From the NCBI RefSeq assembly GCF_008065115.1, contig NZ_CP042913.1:2268338-2332337 (forward strand): a DNA stretch of 64,000 bases, written 5' to 3'. The DNA is from Bythopirellula goksoeyrii (GTDB lineage: Bacteria; Planctomycetota; Planctomycetia; Pirellulales; Lacipirellulaceae). This document shows, one piece after another, positions 34,853 to 42,785 of the stretch. The position numbers and the translations under genes are program-made. Numbering within the stretch: position 1 is the first letter of the stretch; each line of letters starts with the position of its first letter. The notes beneath the pieces are model-generated. The model was not told the DNA's origin, ran no database searches, and saw only the letters and a list, made by a program, of their open reading frames with translations.

Positions 34853-35059
34853 AGCATTCCTCCAATTCCCGGTGCCGACTTTGTCGACACCCTTCAGGGT
34901 TGTCAGGAGCAAAATCGCTCCCGTTAGTAGGAACTGCCATCGCGTCGTCGACCCTCCTGGCCATAGAGCCTGCAATATTGCGATGTCAGAACCTGAACTG
35001 TTACAAGTTAGCGTGCCTCACTTCTCGCGTCGGCTAGCATCATTGCTTTGCATGTCGTG

Positions 35060-35145
35060 TATCCATTCGGCAGCCAGGCGTACGCTGTTAGGCGTCCCTT
35101 GGCTTTGCGTCCCAACCTTGCGGCTGGTTTGCCTTTATCGAGGTT
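35060..35145 (-). promoter_or_regulatory. GEMM / cyclic-di-GMP-I riboswitch-like element upstream of flp
   Basis: On the minus strand the order of conserved GEMM blocks is present: GGCAAACC (35133-35126), a hairpin CCAGCC-GCAA-GGTTGG with a GNRA tetraloop, GGGACGCAAAGCC (35113-35101), then GCCTAA and, after a second arm, GGCTGCCGAATGG. In known c-di-GMP-I riboswitches the GNRA loop docks into the second helix and the GGGACGCAAAGCC segment lines the ligand pocket. The element points toward flp, whose start is about 208 bases further. No obvious terminator with T tract lies between them, so the control mode (translation or termination) is not visible. The last block is less canonical than the first two. 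Confidence 0.82.
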
Positions 35146-35521
35146 GATAACACAGCAGGCTCAATTTCTGCTCAACTACTCTCACCTTAGACGTCCGTGA
35201 GTAACCGAAAGGTCAGGAGAAGAGAAGTCTCGCAGGTGGCGCCCGCAGCGCTCACCTTTTGTAGCCGGCTGACAACCTGTCATTCCGACCACACTTGAAA
35301 CTTATGTCAGTTCCATCCGAAGTCAAAAAGAATTGGCCAAATAGTCTCAAGATTTTCCCCCGTCAAGACGGGGCCCCCTCTCCTTTCGGTAGGACTGGAC
35401 AATTCGTACCAATTCAGTCCTGATTTCTGCCCGTTTTGTTGCCATTTTGCAACCTACACTTTCCTTATGTGGTGATTAGAAATCACCTGTCGCTTACGGC
35501 TTAGCGATCTGAGATATCAAA
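35146..35521. other. Intergenic region upstream of the riboswitch
   Basis: About 375 bases between the minus-strand riboswitch and the plus-strand terpene-cyclase-like gene. It should hold divergent promoters, including the one for the riboswitch-flp transcript. I see an imperfect gcgcccgcagcgctc palindrome near 35239 and no gene. Confidence 0.4.
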
Positions 35522-36394
35522 GTGAATTTCATTCAGCAGACTATCGACCAATTAGCCTCGGCCAATCGCTGCGCATACAGTCCTGATGGTCCCTGGGCTG
35601 CCGAACCGACTTCGCTAGCCTGCCTGGCACTGAAAATCAACAACAATCACGAAGCCGCGCTTCGTCTGGCGAATCAACTTGTTGATTCTCAAGAAAGCAA
35701 TGGGGCAGTCTGTGCTCTTGCCGAGCGTGACACCCCTGCCTGGACCACAAGTCTGGCGATTCTTGCTTGGACAACTTGCGATCAAGTCACTTTCGCAAGC
35801 CATATCAAGAGAGCCATTGATTGGGCTCTAGTAACCCAGGGCAAGCCTGCGGATCGTCACCCGGATGTCGGCCACGATCCTAGTATCCTTGGTTGGTCTT
35901 GGGCAGCTGATACGCATGCCTGGATGGAGCCGACTTGCATGTTCGTTATCGCCCTCAAAGCAGCGGGGTTTCATGGCCACAATCGCACCCGCGAAGGTGT
36001 GCGAATGATCGCAGACCGACTCCTTCCTGCCGGAGGCTGCAACTATGGCAACACGATGGTGCTTGGACAACAGATGATGCCCCAGGTTCAGTCGACAGGG
36101 CTTGCTATGCTTGCCTTGGCCGGAGAAGAGAACAAAGACCCTCGCGTGGTGGCATCACTTGACTATCTGCAAAACCACATTAGACCAGAAACCACAACCA
36201 GTTCGATGTGCTACGGATTGCTCGGGCTAACTGCCCAAGGTCGCCGTCCTCAGCAAGCCACAGATTACCTTCGACAGGCGTACGGGCGTGAAATGGCCAG
36301 CGGAACCAGCGAGTACAAGTTGGCTCTGCTCTTGCTGGCGGCCAGTGAAGAAAAGGAACTGTTTCCAGGAATCCAGTCGGAGGCAACCGCATGA
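35522..36394 (+). CDS. Terpene-cyclase / prenyltransferase-fold repeat protein
   Basis: 290 residues with a GTG start. The alpha-barrel repeats of the squalene-cyclase/prenyltransferase superfamily are visible: GPWAAEPTSLACLAL, ESNGAVCALAERDTPAWTTSLAILAW, WSWAADTHAWMEPTCMFVIAL, GGCNYGNTMVLGQQMMPQVQSTGLAMLAL, SSMCYGLLGLTAQGR. The protein is about half the length of true squalene-hopene cyclases and lacks the DxDD motif, so it is probably not a cyclase itself; binding or a different activity is open. It shares an ATGA overlap with the DUF362 gene, so the two act together or are at least co-translated. Confidence 0.75.
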   Translation: MNFIQQTIDQLASANRCAYSPDGPWAAEPTSLACLALKINNNHEAALRLANQLVDSQESNGAVCALAERDTPAWTTSLAILAWTTCDQVTFASHIKRAIDWALVTQGKPADRHPDVGHDPSILGWSWAADTHAWMEPTCMFVIALKAAGFHGHNRTREGVRMIADRLLPAGGCNYGNTMVLGQQMMPQVQSTGLAMLALAGEENKDPRVVASLDYLQNHIRPETTTSSMCYGLLGLTAQGRRPQQATDYLRQAYGREMASGTSEYKLALLLLAASEEKELFPGIQSEATA

Positions 36395-37431
36395 CAATTC
36401 CTCGCAAACCCACTTCACCCGAATCCTTCTCTCAACCCACCCGCCGCACAATGCTGGCCGCCGGGGGCGTGGCGATCGCCGGCTTTGCGGGGGCCAAGGC
36501 ATTGGCCCACTGGATGTTGCCCACTGCCGAAGTTTTCGTCGCCCGCAATCAGCAATACAACGGCCAGTTGGTCCAAACAATTCGCGATGGGCTAAACGCT
36601 TGCGGCTTAGTTCCTCACCAGTTCGCCAACAAACGGGTCCTCCTCAAACCCAACATGGTCGAGCCAACCCGCCAAATCCCCCACATGACCACGCACCCTG
36701 CCGTGATCATCGCTGCCGCCGAGGTTTTCCGCGGTTGGGGCGCAACTGTCACCGTGGGTGAAGCACCCGGTCATGTCCGAGACACGGAGATGGCCCTGGT
36801 CGAATCAGGCGTCTCTGAGGCACTGCGAGATGCACGACTAGAATTTGCCGATTTGAACTACGAAGATGTTGCCTGGCGCGTCAACCGAGGTCGAGTCAGC
36901 CCGCTCAAGGGAATCTATTTCCCTCGTAGCGTCTGCGAGGCTGACTACGTCGTGTCGCTACCCAAAATGAAAACCCACCACTGGGTGGGCGTCACCTGTG
37001 CAATGAAAAACTTCTACGGCACGCTTCCCGGCATCAAATATGGTTGGCCCAAGAATGTGCTGCACCACAACGGCATCCCCCAGACAGTAGTCGATATCAA
37101 TGCATCGCTCCCCAAATCACTTGCTATCGTGGACGCCATTGACTGCATGGAAGGGGACGGCCCAATTTTGGGGAGCATGAAGCATATGGGATTGGTGCTA
37201 GTCGGCAGCTCCCTACCAGCCGTCGACGCCACCGCAGCGCGTATCATGGGAATCAGGCCCGAACGAGTAAGCTACCTCTCGCTGGCAGCGGATCGCTTGG
37301 GACCAATCGCAGAAAATCGTATCACTCAGCGTGGCGAAAACTGGCAAGAACTCGTAAGCCCGTTCCAGATTCTCGACGAGCCGCACCTGCGGAATCTTCG
37401 CGAGACGCCCACCGGACCGTTGGTGAGTTAG
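36391..37431 (+). CDS. DUF362 family protein with Tat-like signal
   Basis: 346 residues; the ATG overlaps the previous stop (ATGA). The N-terminus has a twin-arginine-like signal (TRRTMLAAGGVAIAGFAGAKAL), suggesting export of a folded protein. DUF362 motifs: RVLLKPNMVEP, THPAVIIAAAEVFRGWGATVTVGEAPG, YVVSLPKMKTHHWVGVTCAMKNFYG, IVDAIDCMEGDGPI and AVDATAARIMGI. Members elsewhere often carry ferredoxin domains; this one does not. The reaction is unknown. Co-translation with a terpene-cyclase-fold protein suggests a joint lipid or cofactor-related role; that is inference. Confidence 0.8.
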   Translation: MTIPRKPTSPESFSQPTRRTMLAAGGVAIAGFAGAKALAHWMLPTAEVFVARNQQYNGQLVQTIRDGLNACGLVPHQFANKRVLLKPNMVEPTRQIPHMTTHPAVIIAAAEVFRGWGATVTVGEAPGHVRDTEMALVESGVSEALRDARLEFADLNYEDVAWRVNRGRVSPLKGIYFPRSVCEADYVVSLPKMKTHHWVGVTCAMKNFYGTLPGIKYGWPKNVLHHNGIPQTVVDINASLPKSLAIVDAIDCMEGDGPILGSMKHMGLVLVGSSLPAVDATAARIMGIRPERVSYLSLAADRLGPIAENRITQRGENWQELVSPFQILDEPHLRNLRETPTGPLVS

Positions 37432-37488
37432 CCGCAACGAGTCCGCCGAGCCTCACGAGGCGGAGCGGAGCGTCCTCGCCTCTAGCGA

Positions 37489-38175
37489 CTACTGCATCTG
37501 CTCCCCGAGCACCCCATCAACAATCTGCCGTACTTCTTCTGAAGGATCCACTTCGGCAACGTCTTCCGGTATTTCGGCAGCATCTGCTTCCTTTTTGGCA
37601 GAGGCCAGCATCGCCCTCAAATCCTCATCGCTTACTTGTTGCCGGAAGATCCATGTGCCATCGGGTTGCAGATCCGCGATATGTGACAGCACTTTTTCGA
37701 TATCCTCTTCGTTGATCCTCTCATCAATCACGCCGCTGACAAACCGTCGCAGAGTAACTCTCCCAGCAGCGATTTCCTCCGCATTGAGATCCGACTTATC
37801 CAGGTATTGTGCCTCGATGACGGAAACGACGATCATGTTCAACAGCGGCGATTCCAACAACGCCGTTATGATCTCCCCGAACTGGGGCACAGTGATCTCG
37901 TTCGCCTTAAAAGCTTCCATGACCCTGCCGAGTTCACGTTGAACCTCGAGCTTCTCCTGTGCCGGCAAGTTCGACGCATCCAACGACTGCTCAATGGCAG
38001 TCGTTGCCATCGCCGTCGCCCAACCCCGCCACTGAAAGAAAGCGACTACCCCAAAGATCACAAAGAGAGCCACGATGACTGCTACGACAATCAGACAGCC
38101 CTTCAAGCATCCCGAACCCTGTCGCGGTTCACGAATGGACTCTTCGGGTTCAATTTCAAATCGTTCGCCAGGCAC
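37489..38175 (-). CDS. Single-pass membrane protein of unknown function
   Basis: 228 residues. An acidic cytoplasmic N-terminus (ERFEIEPEESIREPRQ) precedes one strong membrane helix (CLKGCLIVVAVIVALFVIFGVVAFF) at about residues 23-47. The rest is helical and acidic (IEQSLDASNLPAQEKLEVQRELGRVMEAF; DERINEEDIEKVLSHI), probably extracytoplasmic. No known domain recognised. It converges with the DUF362 gene and is preceded by a REP-like repeat and tRNA-Ala. Confidence 0.65.
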   Translation of the reverse strand: MPGERFEIEPEESIREPRQGSGCLKGCLIVVAVIVALFVIFGVVAFFQWRGWATAMATTAIEQSLDASNLPAQEKLEVQRELGRVMEAFKANEITVPQFGEIITALLESPLLNMIVVSVIEAQYLDKSDLNAEEIAAGRVTLRRFVSGVIDERINEEDIEKVLSHIADLQPDGTWIFRQQVSDEDLRAMLASAKKEADAAEIPEDVAEVDPSEEVRQIVDGVLGEQMQ

Positions 38176-38205
38176 TCTTATTCTCCAGCAGAGAGTAACT
38201 TAATG

Positions 38206-38265
38206 AGCGGATCGGCGCTAGCCGCAGGTAAATACCCTCTCACCGGCGGCTAAGGCCGATCCGCT
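38206..38265. repeat. REP-like inverted repeat with 11-bp arms
   Basis: agcggatcggc (38206-38216) is matched by gccgatccgct (38255-38265). Inside, ctagccgcagg and ccggcggctaa form a second imperfect pair. The core words tagccgc and ccggcggcta relate it to the elements at 3106 and 16321. It lies between a protein gene and tRNA-Ala. Confidence 0.6.
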
Positions 38266-38338
38266 TATTGAATTCCACCGCGCATAAAAAACCCGATCCG
38301 TCTTGGAAATAGGGACCGGGTAAGGCAAAAATTGAAAG

Positions 38339-38411
38339 TGGAGGATAGCGGGCTCGAACCGCTGACCTTCTGGCTGCCAGCCAGACGCTCTCCCAGCTGA
38401 GCTAATCCCCC
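38339..38411 (-). tRNA. tRNA-Ala (anticodon GGC)
   Basis: 73 bases on the minus strand folding as a full cloverleaf: acceptor GGGGGAT/ATCCTCC (one G-T pair), D-arm TTAGCTCAGCTGGGAGAGC, anticodon stem TCTGG/CCAGA with loop CTGGCAG (anticodon GGC), T-arm GCGGTTCGAGCCCGC and discriminator A. The 3' CCA is not encoded and must be added. It decodes GCC/GCU alanine codons. Confidence 0.96.
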
Positions 38412-38607
38412 GGGAAACGAACATCGCCACCTGCCCGCAGTCCGTAGGAACCGCCCTGGCCCTGTCGGCGACGAACTGGCAAACTATCACTCTCCCACCC
38501 AATTGTCAACGCCGCAGAAGAAGGCAGGATTTCCAATGTCCAAAGAACAATGACCCATGCGTAGGGATTCTCCCTCTAGCATTGGTCATTGTGCATTTCC
38601 TCTTCCC

Positions 38608-39633
38608 ATGAGCCAACTCCCCAGAAGCCTGAGAATGCTGATTACCGTGTGCAAGGTTGCCCTCGCGCTCGGGATAGTCACCTACCTCCTGGTAAAAATC
38701 CAAGGGGACGCCGGCTTCTCGCGCTTGATAAGCGAACCCAAAGACTGGTCATTTCTTGCCCTCGCCCTTGGCATGGTACTCATCTCGTTCTCCTGCAGCT
38801 TCGTCCGCTGGTATCTGCTCGTCCATGGTCTCGGCATGCAATTCCTACTGAGCGATGCCTTCCGACTCGGCACACTCGGATTTATGCTCAATCAGGTCAT
38901 GCCCGGCAGCGTCGGAGGCGATCTGTTCAAAGCCGCCTTCATTGCCCACGAACAACCGGGGCACCGGACCGAAGCGGTGGCGTCCGTGTTTATCGACCGC
39001 TTCGTCGGACTGGTAGGGATGCTCGTCGTTGCCAGTGTGGGACTGCTGTTTGCCAGCGACTCGCTCCGCAAGAGTCCCCTACTCAGTGGCGTCGAAGCCG
39101 TTGTCTGGACCGCCATGCTGGTCGGAGTGGGAATGCTACTGCTCATGACCAGCCGGCTTGTCTCAGGCGAGTGGATGCAAAACCTCCTTGGCAAGCTCCC
39201 CTTGGTTGGTCATTCTCTGAGCCAACTGAGCGAAGGTCTTGCCAACTTCCGTAGCCGTCGTCGCTACCTGGTCGCCGCCTTTTGTCTCGCACTCACCACG
39301 CATTGTTTATTGGTAAGCGCCTTCTGGTGCATCAGCCGTGGCCTCCCCATCACCGGCCCGACTTTTCAAGAGAACGCCACCATCGTCCCGATGGCATTGG
39401 TCGCAGGCGCATTACCTCTGACCCCCGGTGGCCTGGGTCTCACCGAAACCGGCCTTGCCAAACTATTCGGCACCATCGGCCTGCGCGAAACCGACGGCGC
39501 CATGGTCGCCCTCTGCTATCGTGCCCTTACTTATGTAGTCGCCGCGCTAGGAGCCTGCTACTACCTCGCAGCCAAGAAACGCATCGACAAACTCTTAGTC
39601 GAAGCCGAAGAGCTCGCCGAAGAAATCGGCTGA
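38608..39633 (+). CDS. Flippase-like lysylphosphatidylglycerol synthase TM-region protein (UPF0104)
   Basis: 341 residues from the ATG at 38608. About eight membrane helices with the family motifs FVRWYLLVHGLGM, GFMLNQVMPGSVGGDLFKAAFI, VFIDRFVGLVGML, and PLTPGGLGLTETGLAKLFG near the C-terminus. This is the integral-membrane half of MprF (UPF0104/AglD family) without the aminoacyl-transferase domain, so lipid or polyprenyl-linked substrate flipping is more likely than lysine transfer. It stands alone between tRNA-Ala and the efflux cluster on the other strand. Confidence 0.85.
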   Translation: MSQLPRSLRMLITVCKVALALGIVTYLLVKIQGDAGFSRLISEPKDWSFLALALGMVLISFSCSFVRWYLLVHGLGMQFLLSDAFRLGTLGFMLNQVMPGSVGGDLFKAAFIAHEQPGHRTEAVASVFIDRFVGLVGMLVVASVGLLFASDSLRKSPLLSGVEAVVWTAMLVGVGMLLLMTSRLVSGEWMQNLLGKLPLVGHSLSQLSEGLANFRSRRRYLVAAFCLALTTHCLLVSAFWCISRGLPITGPTFQENATIVPMALVAGALPLTPGGLGLTETGLAKLFGTIGLRETDGAMVALCYRALTYVVAALGACYYLAAKKRIDKLLVEAEELAEEIG

Positions 39634-39782
39634 AACTTCCCGCTACATCTTGTTAACCGCGATGCGTAGCCCCAGCGCAGCAGAGCGCGACCGACGCAAC
39701 TCCCTTACAAATCCACAGAGCCCCCTTGCATGCCGCAAGGCGGCAGCCGGACCAGAGTAGGACGAATGATCTCAGCTTGTCG

Positions 39783-41066
39783 CTAGGCACGACGTAATGC
39801 CTCGATAGGATCCAGTCGGGCTGCTTGGCGTGCTGGATAAATGCCGAAGGCAATCCCAACAGTTAAAGAAACGACGACTGCCACGCCAACTGACCAGATG
39901 GTCACAACGGTATCCATTCCAGAGAGATAGGTAACCAACGACGGTGCTGCCAAACCGAGCAACACACCGAGGCCCGTTCCGAACAGAGAGAGCGTAACGG
40001 TTTCGATCAAGAATTGAAAGATAATGTCCGACTGCTTTGCCCCTAGTGCGCGTCGGATGCCGATTTCATGGGTACGTTCGCTGACCGTGGCCAGCATAAT
40101 ATTCATAATGCCGATGCCACCCACGAGCAGCGAGATCGCTGCCGTAGCACCGAGGACAAAATTGAAAATTCGCTGCGTCGCCTGCGCCTGCTCCAGCAAG
40201 TCGAGCGGCACGGTGATGACATAGTCCTTCTGCGGGTGATATTTTGCCAGCAGTCCTTCTAACGCATTGGCAGTTGACTTCACCTGGTATCGGTCCCGGA
40301 CTTCGACGGTAATCTGGCTCAACTCAAGTCGTTGCCTTGAATAGCTCCCCTGTTCTACCCGCTCAATGACATCGCCGATCCGACTTCGATCCGTGCTCAA
40401 CGGAATCACGATGTCGCGATTCAAGTCTTGTGCGGAGAGGCTGGAACCAACCCCAGCAGAGGGAGTCTTGTAGCTCTGGACACCAACGACTTGGAAGAAG
40501 TGGCGATTGGCCACTTGAATGGATTTTCCCAAGGGGGATTGCTCACGAAAAACTTTTCGAGCAACTTCCTCGCCGATCACGCATACATTCGCACGTTGCT
40601 CCAAATCGACCGGCTCAAGAAATCGACCGCGAGCTAAGCCAATTCGATTGGCCTCAAAATAACTAGGATGAACCGCCACGAGGCGGCAATCGATTTTCTG
40701 TGCGCCATAACGTGCCTCCTGGGGAAATTCGCGCATCGGTGTGATTCTGATGGCGGACACGATTGTGTCATCAATCCGTCGCAGGTCAGCGTAAGTCAGC
40801 CCATAGTCTTGCTCGAAAGCTCGAAAGTCGACTTCCGCGTCACTCTCCGTGGGCTTGACGGTTCGGACGATAACATTGGTGACCCCGAGCGCTTCGATCT
40901 GTTCCTGGGCCTGGCGACTAGCACCCTCGCCGACGGCTAGCATTACAATGACGCTTGCCACTCCGAAAACTAGGCCCAATACGGTAAGCAAGGATCGCAA
41001 CTTGTGTAGCATTACGCCATTCACGGCGGTGCGCAACAAGGCCCGCTGGCGCCCACTGAGCAGCAT
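39783..41066 (-). CDS. MacB/FtsX-family ABC transporter permease
   Basis: 427 residues. An N-terminal helix (MLHKLRSLLTVLGLVFGVASVIVMLAVGEG), a MacB periplasmic core domain (IRITPMREFPQEARYG, GRFLEPVDLEQRANVCVIGEEVARKVF), then three C-terminal helices with the FtsX signature (VGGIGIMNIMLATVSERTHEIGIRRALGAKQSDII; GIAFGIYPARQAARLDPIEALRRA). In MacB the ATPase is fused to the N-terminus; it is missing here and no ATPase gene lies nearby. The start overlaps the adaptor stop by one base (TAATG), showing translational coupling. Confidence 0.9.
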   Translation of the reverse strand: MLLSGRQRALLRTAVNGVMLHKLRSLLTVLGLVFGVASVIVMLAVGEGASRQAQEQIEALGVTNVIVRTVKPTESDAEVDFRAFEQDYGLTYADLRRIDDTIVSAIRITPMREFPQEARYGAQKIDCRLVAVHPSYFEANRIGLARGRFLEPVDLEQRANVCVIGEEVARKVFREQSPLGKSIQVANRHFFQVVGVQSYKTPSAGVGSSLSAQDLNRDIVIPLSTDRSRIGDVIERVEQGSYSRQRLELSQITVEVRDRYQVKSTANALEGLLAKYHPQKDYVITVPLDLLEQAQATQRIFNFVLGATAAISLLVGGIGIMNIMLATVSERTHEIGIRRALGAKQSDIIFQFLIETVTLSLFGTGLGVLLGLAAPSLVTYLSGMDTVVTIWSVGVAVVVSLTVGIAFGIYPARQAARLDPIEALRRA

Positions 41067-42589
41067 TACTTGGCCCCCGGCTGAGCAGGCACAGGCTGGG
41101 GCATGTCACCGACAATCGCTTTCTTCTCAGCATCGGCAAAATCTGCGAGGCCGCGTTGGTAAGCGTCCAGGGCAACGATCTCTTTCTCTTCGAGACCCTC
41201 AGTAATTTCTATGAAAGAATGCGTGATCCGTCCAGTCTTGACCACCCGTCGGTCCACCTTACCACCATCCAGCACATACGCGTATGATTGCTCAAAATGC
41301 TCAGTCACTGCGCTGACCGGGACAGCGAGTACATCCTCATAGGTTCCCACAAGAATATCGACCTCAGCCGTCATGCCAGGTTTGATTGCCAAGCCTTCCG
41401 GCAATTCGTCGATCTGCACGATTGTCTCATAGTTCTGCACATTGGAATAACTACTAGCAGCCATTCCCGCCACAGAGGAGATTGTTCCCGCCAATTTGAT
41501 ATCCGTGAAGGCGTCCAGTCGAATCACCGCATGTTGTCCGACCTTGATGCGATCAATGACCGACTCGTGCACTTGCGCCTTAACTTGCATCCGAGTCATG
41601 TCGGGAAGATAGTAGACATCGCGTCCAGAATACATTTCCGTTCCTTCGCGAATTCTCTGGGACGCATCATACCACCGCTCATTTGCATACGCGACCGTTC
41701 CGTCTTGCTCGGCGAGCAACGTGCATTTTTTACGCAACTCCTTCAGTTCATCCAACTGTTGTTCGTGGATCTTTACTGAGTTCTTGGCGTTGGCGACTGC
41801 CGCCTCAGCCTTCTTCTGCTCGGCCTCAGCTGTTTTTTTGGATCGTGCGAGTTTCAATTCGTTTTCTATTGCCTTCGCTTTCAACTCCGTCTCTTGGCGT
41901 TTCTTCTCGTATTCGCGAAGGACTTCCAGTTTTCGACGATCTCGCTCTACTTGAAACTCATACCGCTGCACGTTGAGGTCCTTTTCCAGCAATTGCTGCG
42001 GTGTGCGATAACCTTTTTTTACAAGCAGCTCGGTGTAGTTTCGCTCGTCTCGAACTTTCTCTAGTTCGGCTTGGGCTTCCTTGATTGCTCTCTCTAAGTC
42101 GGCTTCCTCTGAAGCGAACGTGCCCTTGATGTATTTTTCGAGGTCGATCACAGCCAACTCGAATTCAAGTTGAGCCGTCGCAATATCTGTGCTGTTCTTG
42201 TTGAGTTGTATCTCTAGAGCCTGAATGGTCTCTGCGTGTTTCCCCTTGGCATCGTTGACTTCAACTTCTTTTTTCTGAATCTCTTTGTCAGTATCATTCG
42301 TCTCAAACTCAGCTACTTTGTCACCCTTCTTAACCTGGCTCCCCTCGGGAACGATGAAGGTAATTTTATTTCGACCAGGAATTTCACATTTGCCGTAGAC
42401 TGTCTTCTGACTTTCCATCGTACCGCGTTCAATGATGCGATCTTTGAGGGTACGCCGCCTCACGACATAGGTTGCCGCTTCATCGGAGTCAGAGCGAGAA
42501 TCGCCGAACAGCCCCGGAACTTTGATAGCACCGAAACCAAGTGCGACCATCACAGCCAAAACAATCGAGAAAGAGAAGATCGGTTTCAT
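41066..42589 (-). CDS. HlyD/MacA-type periplasmic adaptor protein
   Basis: 507 residues. One N-terminal membrane helix (FSIVLAVMVALGFGAIKV), a biotinyl-lipoyl-like strand region (YGKCEIPGRNKITFIVPEGSQVKKGDKVAEF), a long coiled-coil hairpin of about 200 residues rich in Lys/Glu (KLEVLREYEKKRQETELKAKAIENE), then the barrel domain (IRLDAFTDIKLAGTISSVAG, IKPGMTAEVDILVG, VPVSAVTEHF). The coiled coil is long, as needed to reach a TolC partner. It is coupled to the MacB-type permease and lies downstream of the TolC-family gene, so it links the inner-membrane permease to the outer membrane. Confidence 0.9.
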   Translation of the reverse strand: MKPIFSFSIVLAVMVALGFGAIKVPGLFGDSRSDSDEAATYVVRRRTLKDRIIERGTMESQKTVYGKCEIPGRNKITFIVPEGSQVKKGDKVAEFETNDTDKEIQKKEVEVNDAKGKHAETIQALEIQLNKNSTDIATAQLEFELAVIDLEKYIKGTFASEEADLERAIKEAQAELEKVRDERNYTELLVKKGYRTPQQLLEKDLNVQRYEFQVERDRRKLEVLREYEKKRQETELKAKAIENELKLARSKKTAEAEQKKAEAAVANAKNSVKIHEQQLDELKELRKKCTLLAEQDGTVAYANERWYDASQRIREGTEMYSGRDVYYLPDMTRMQVKAQVHESVIDRIKVGQHAVIRLDAFTDIKLAGTISSVAGMAASSYSNVQNYETIVQIDELPEGLAIKPGMTAEVDILVGTYEDVLAVPVSAVTEHFEQSYAYVLDGGKVDRRVVKTGRITHSFIEITEGLEEKEIVALDAYQRGLADFADAEKKAIVGDMPQPVPAQPGAK

Positions 42590-42785
42590 TGCAATTGTCC
42601 AAACTAAGTAGAGCTCACCTTTGCATTCTAACCGAGCTTGGCGTTACGATACACCGAAAACCGAAAAAACACAGCAATTGAAGGTGTATATCTTCGGGTA
42701 GCACCGACACTCATTCGAACTCACTTGTCTGGTAGTCAATCTCGGTTCCGACGACTGTCGGCGCTATCCCTAGCCCGGGGACTAC

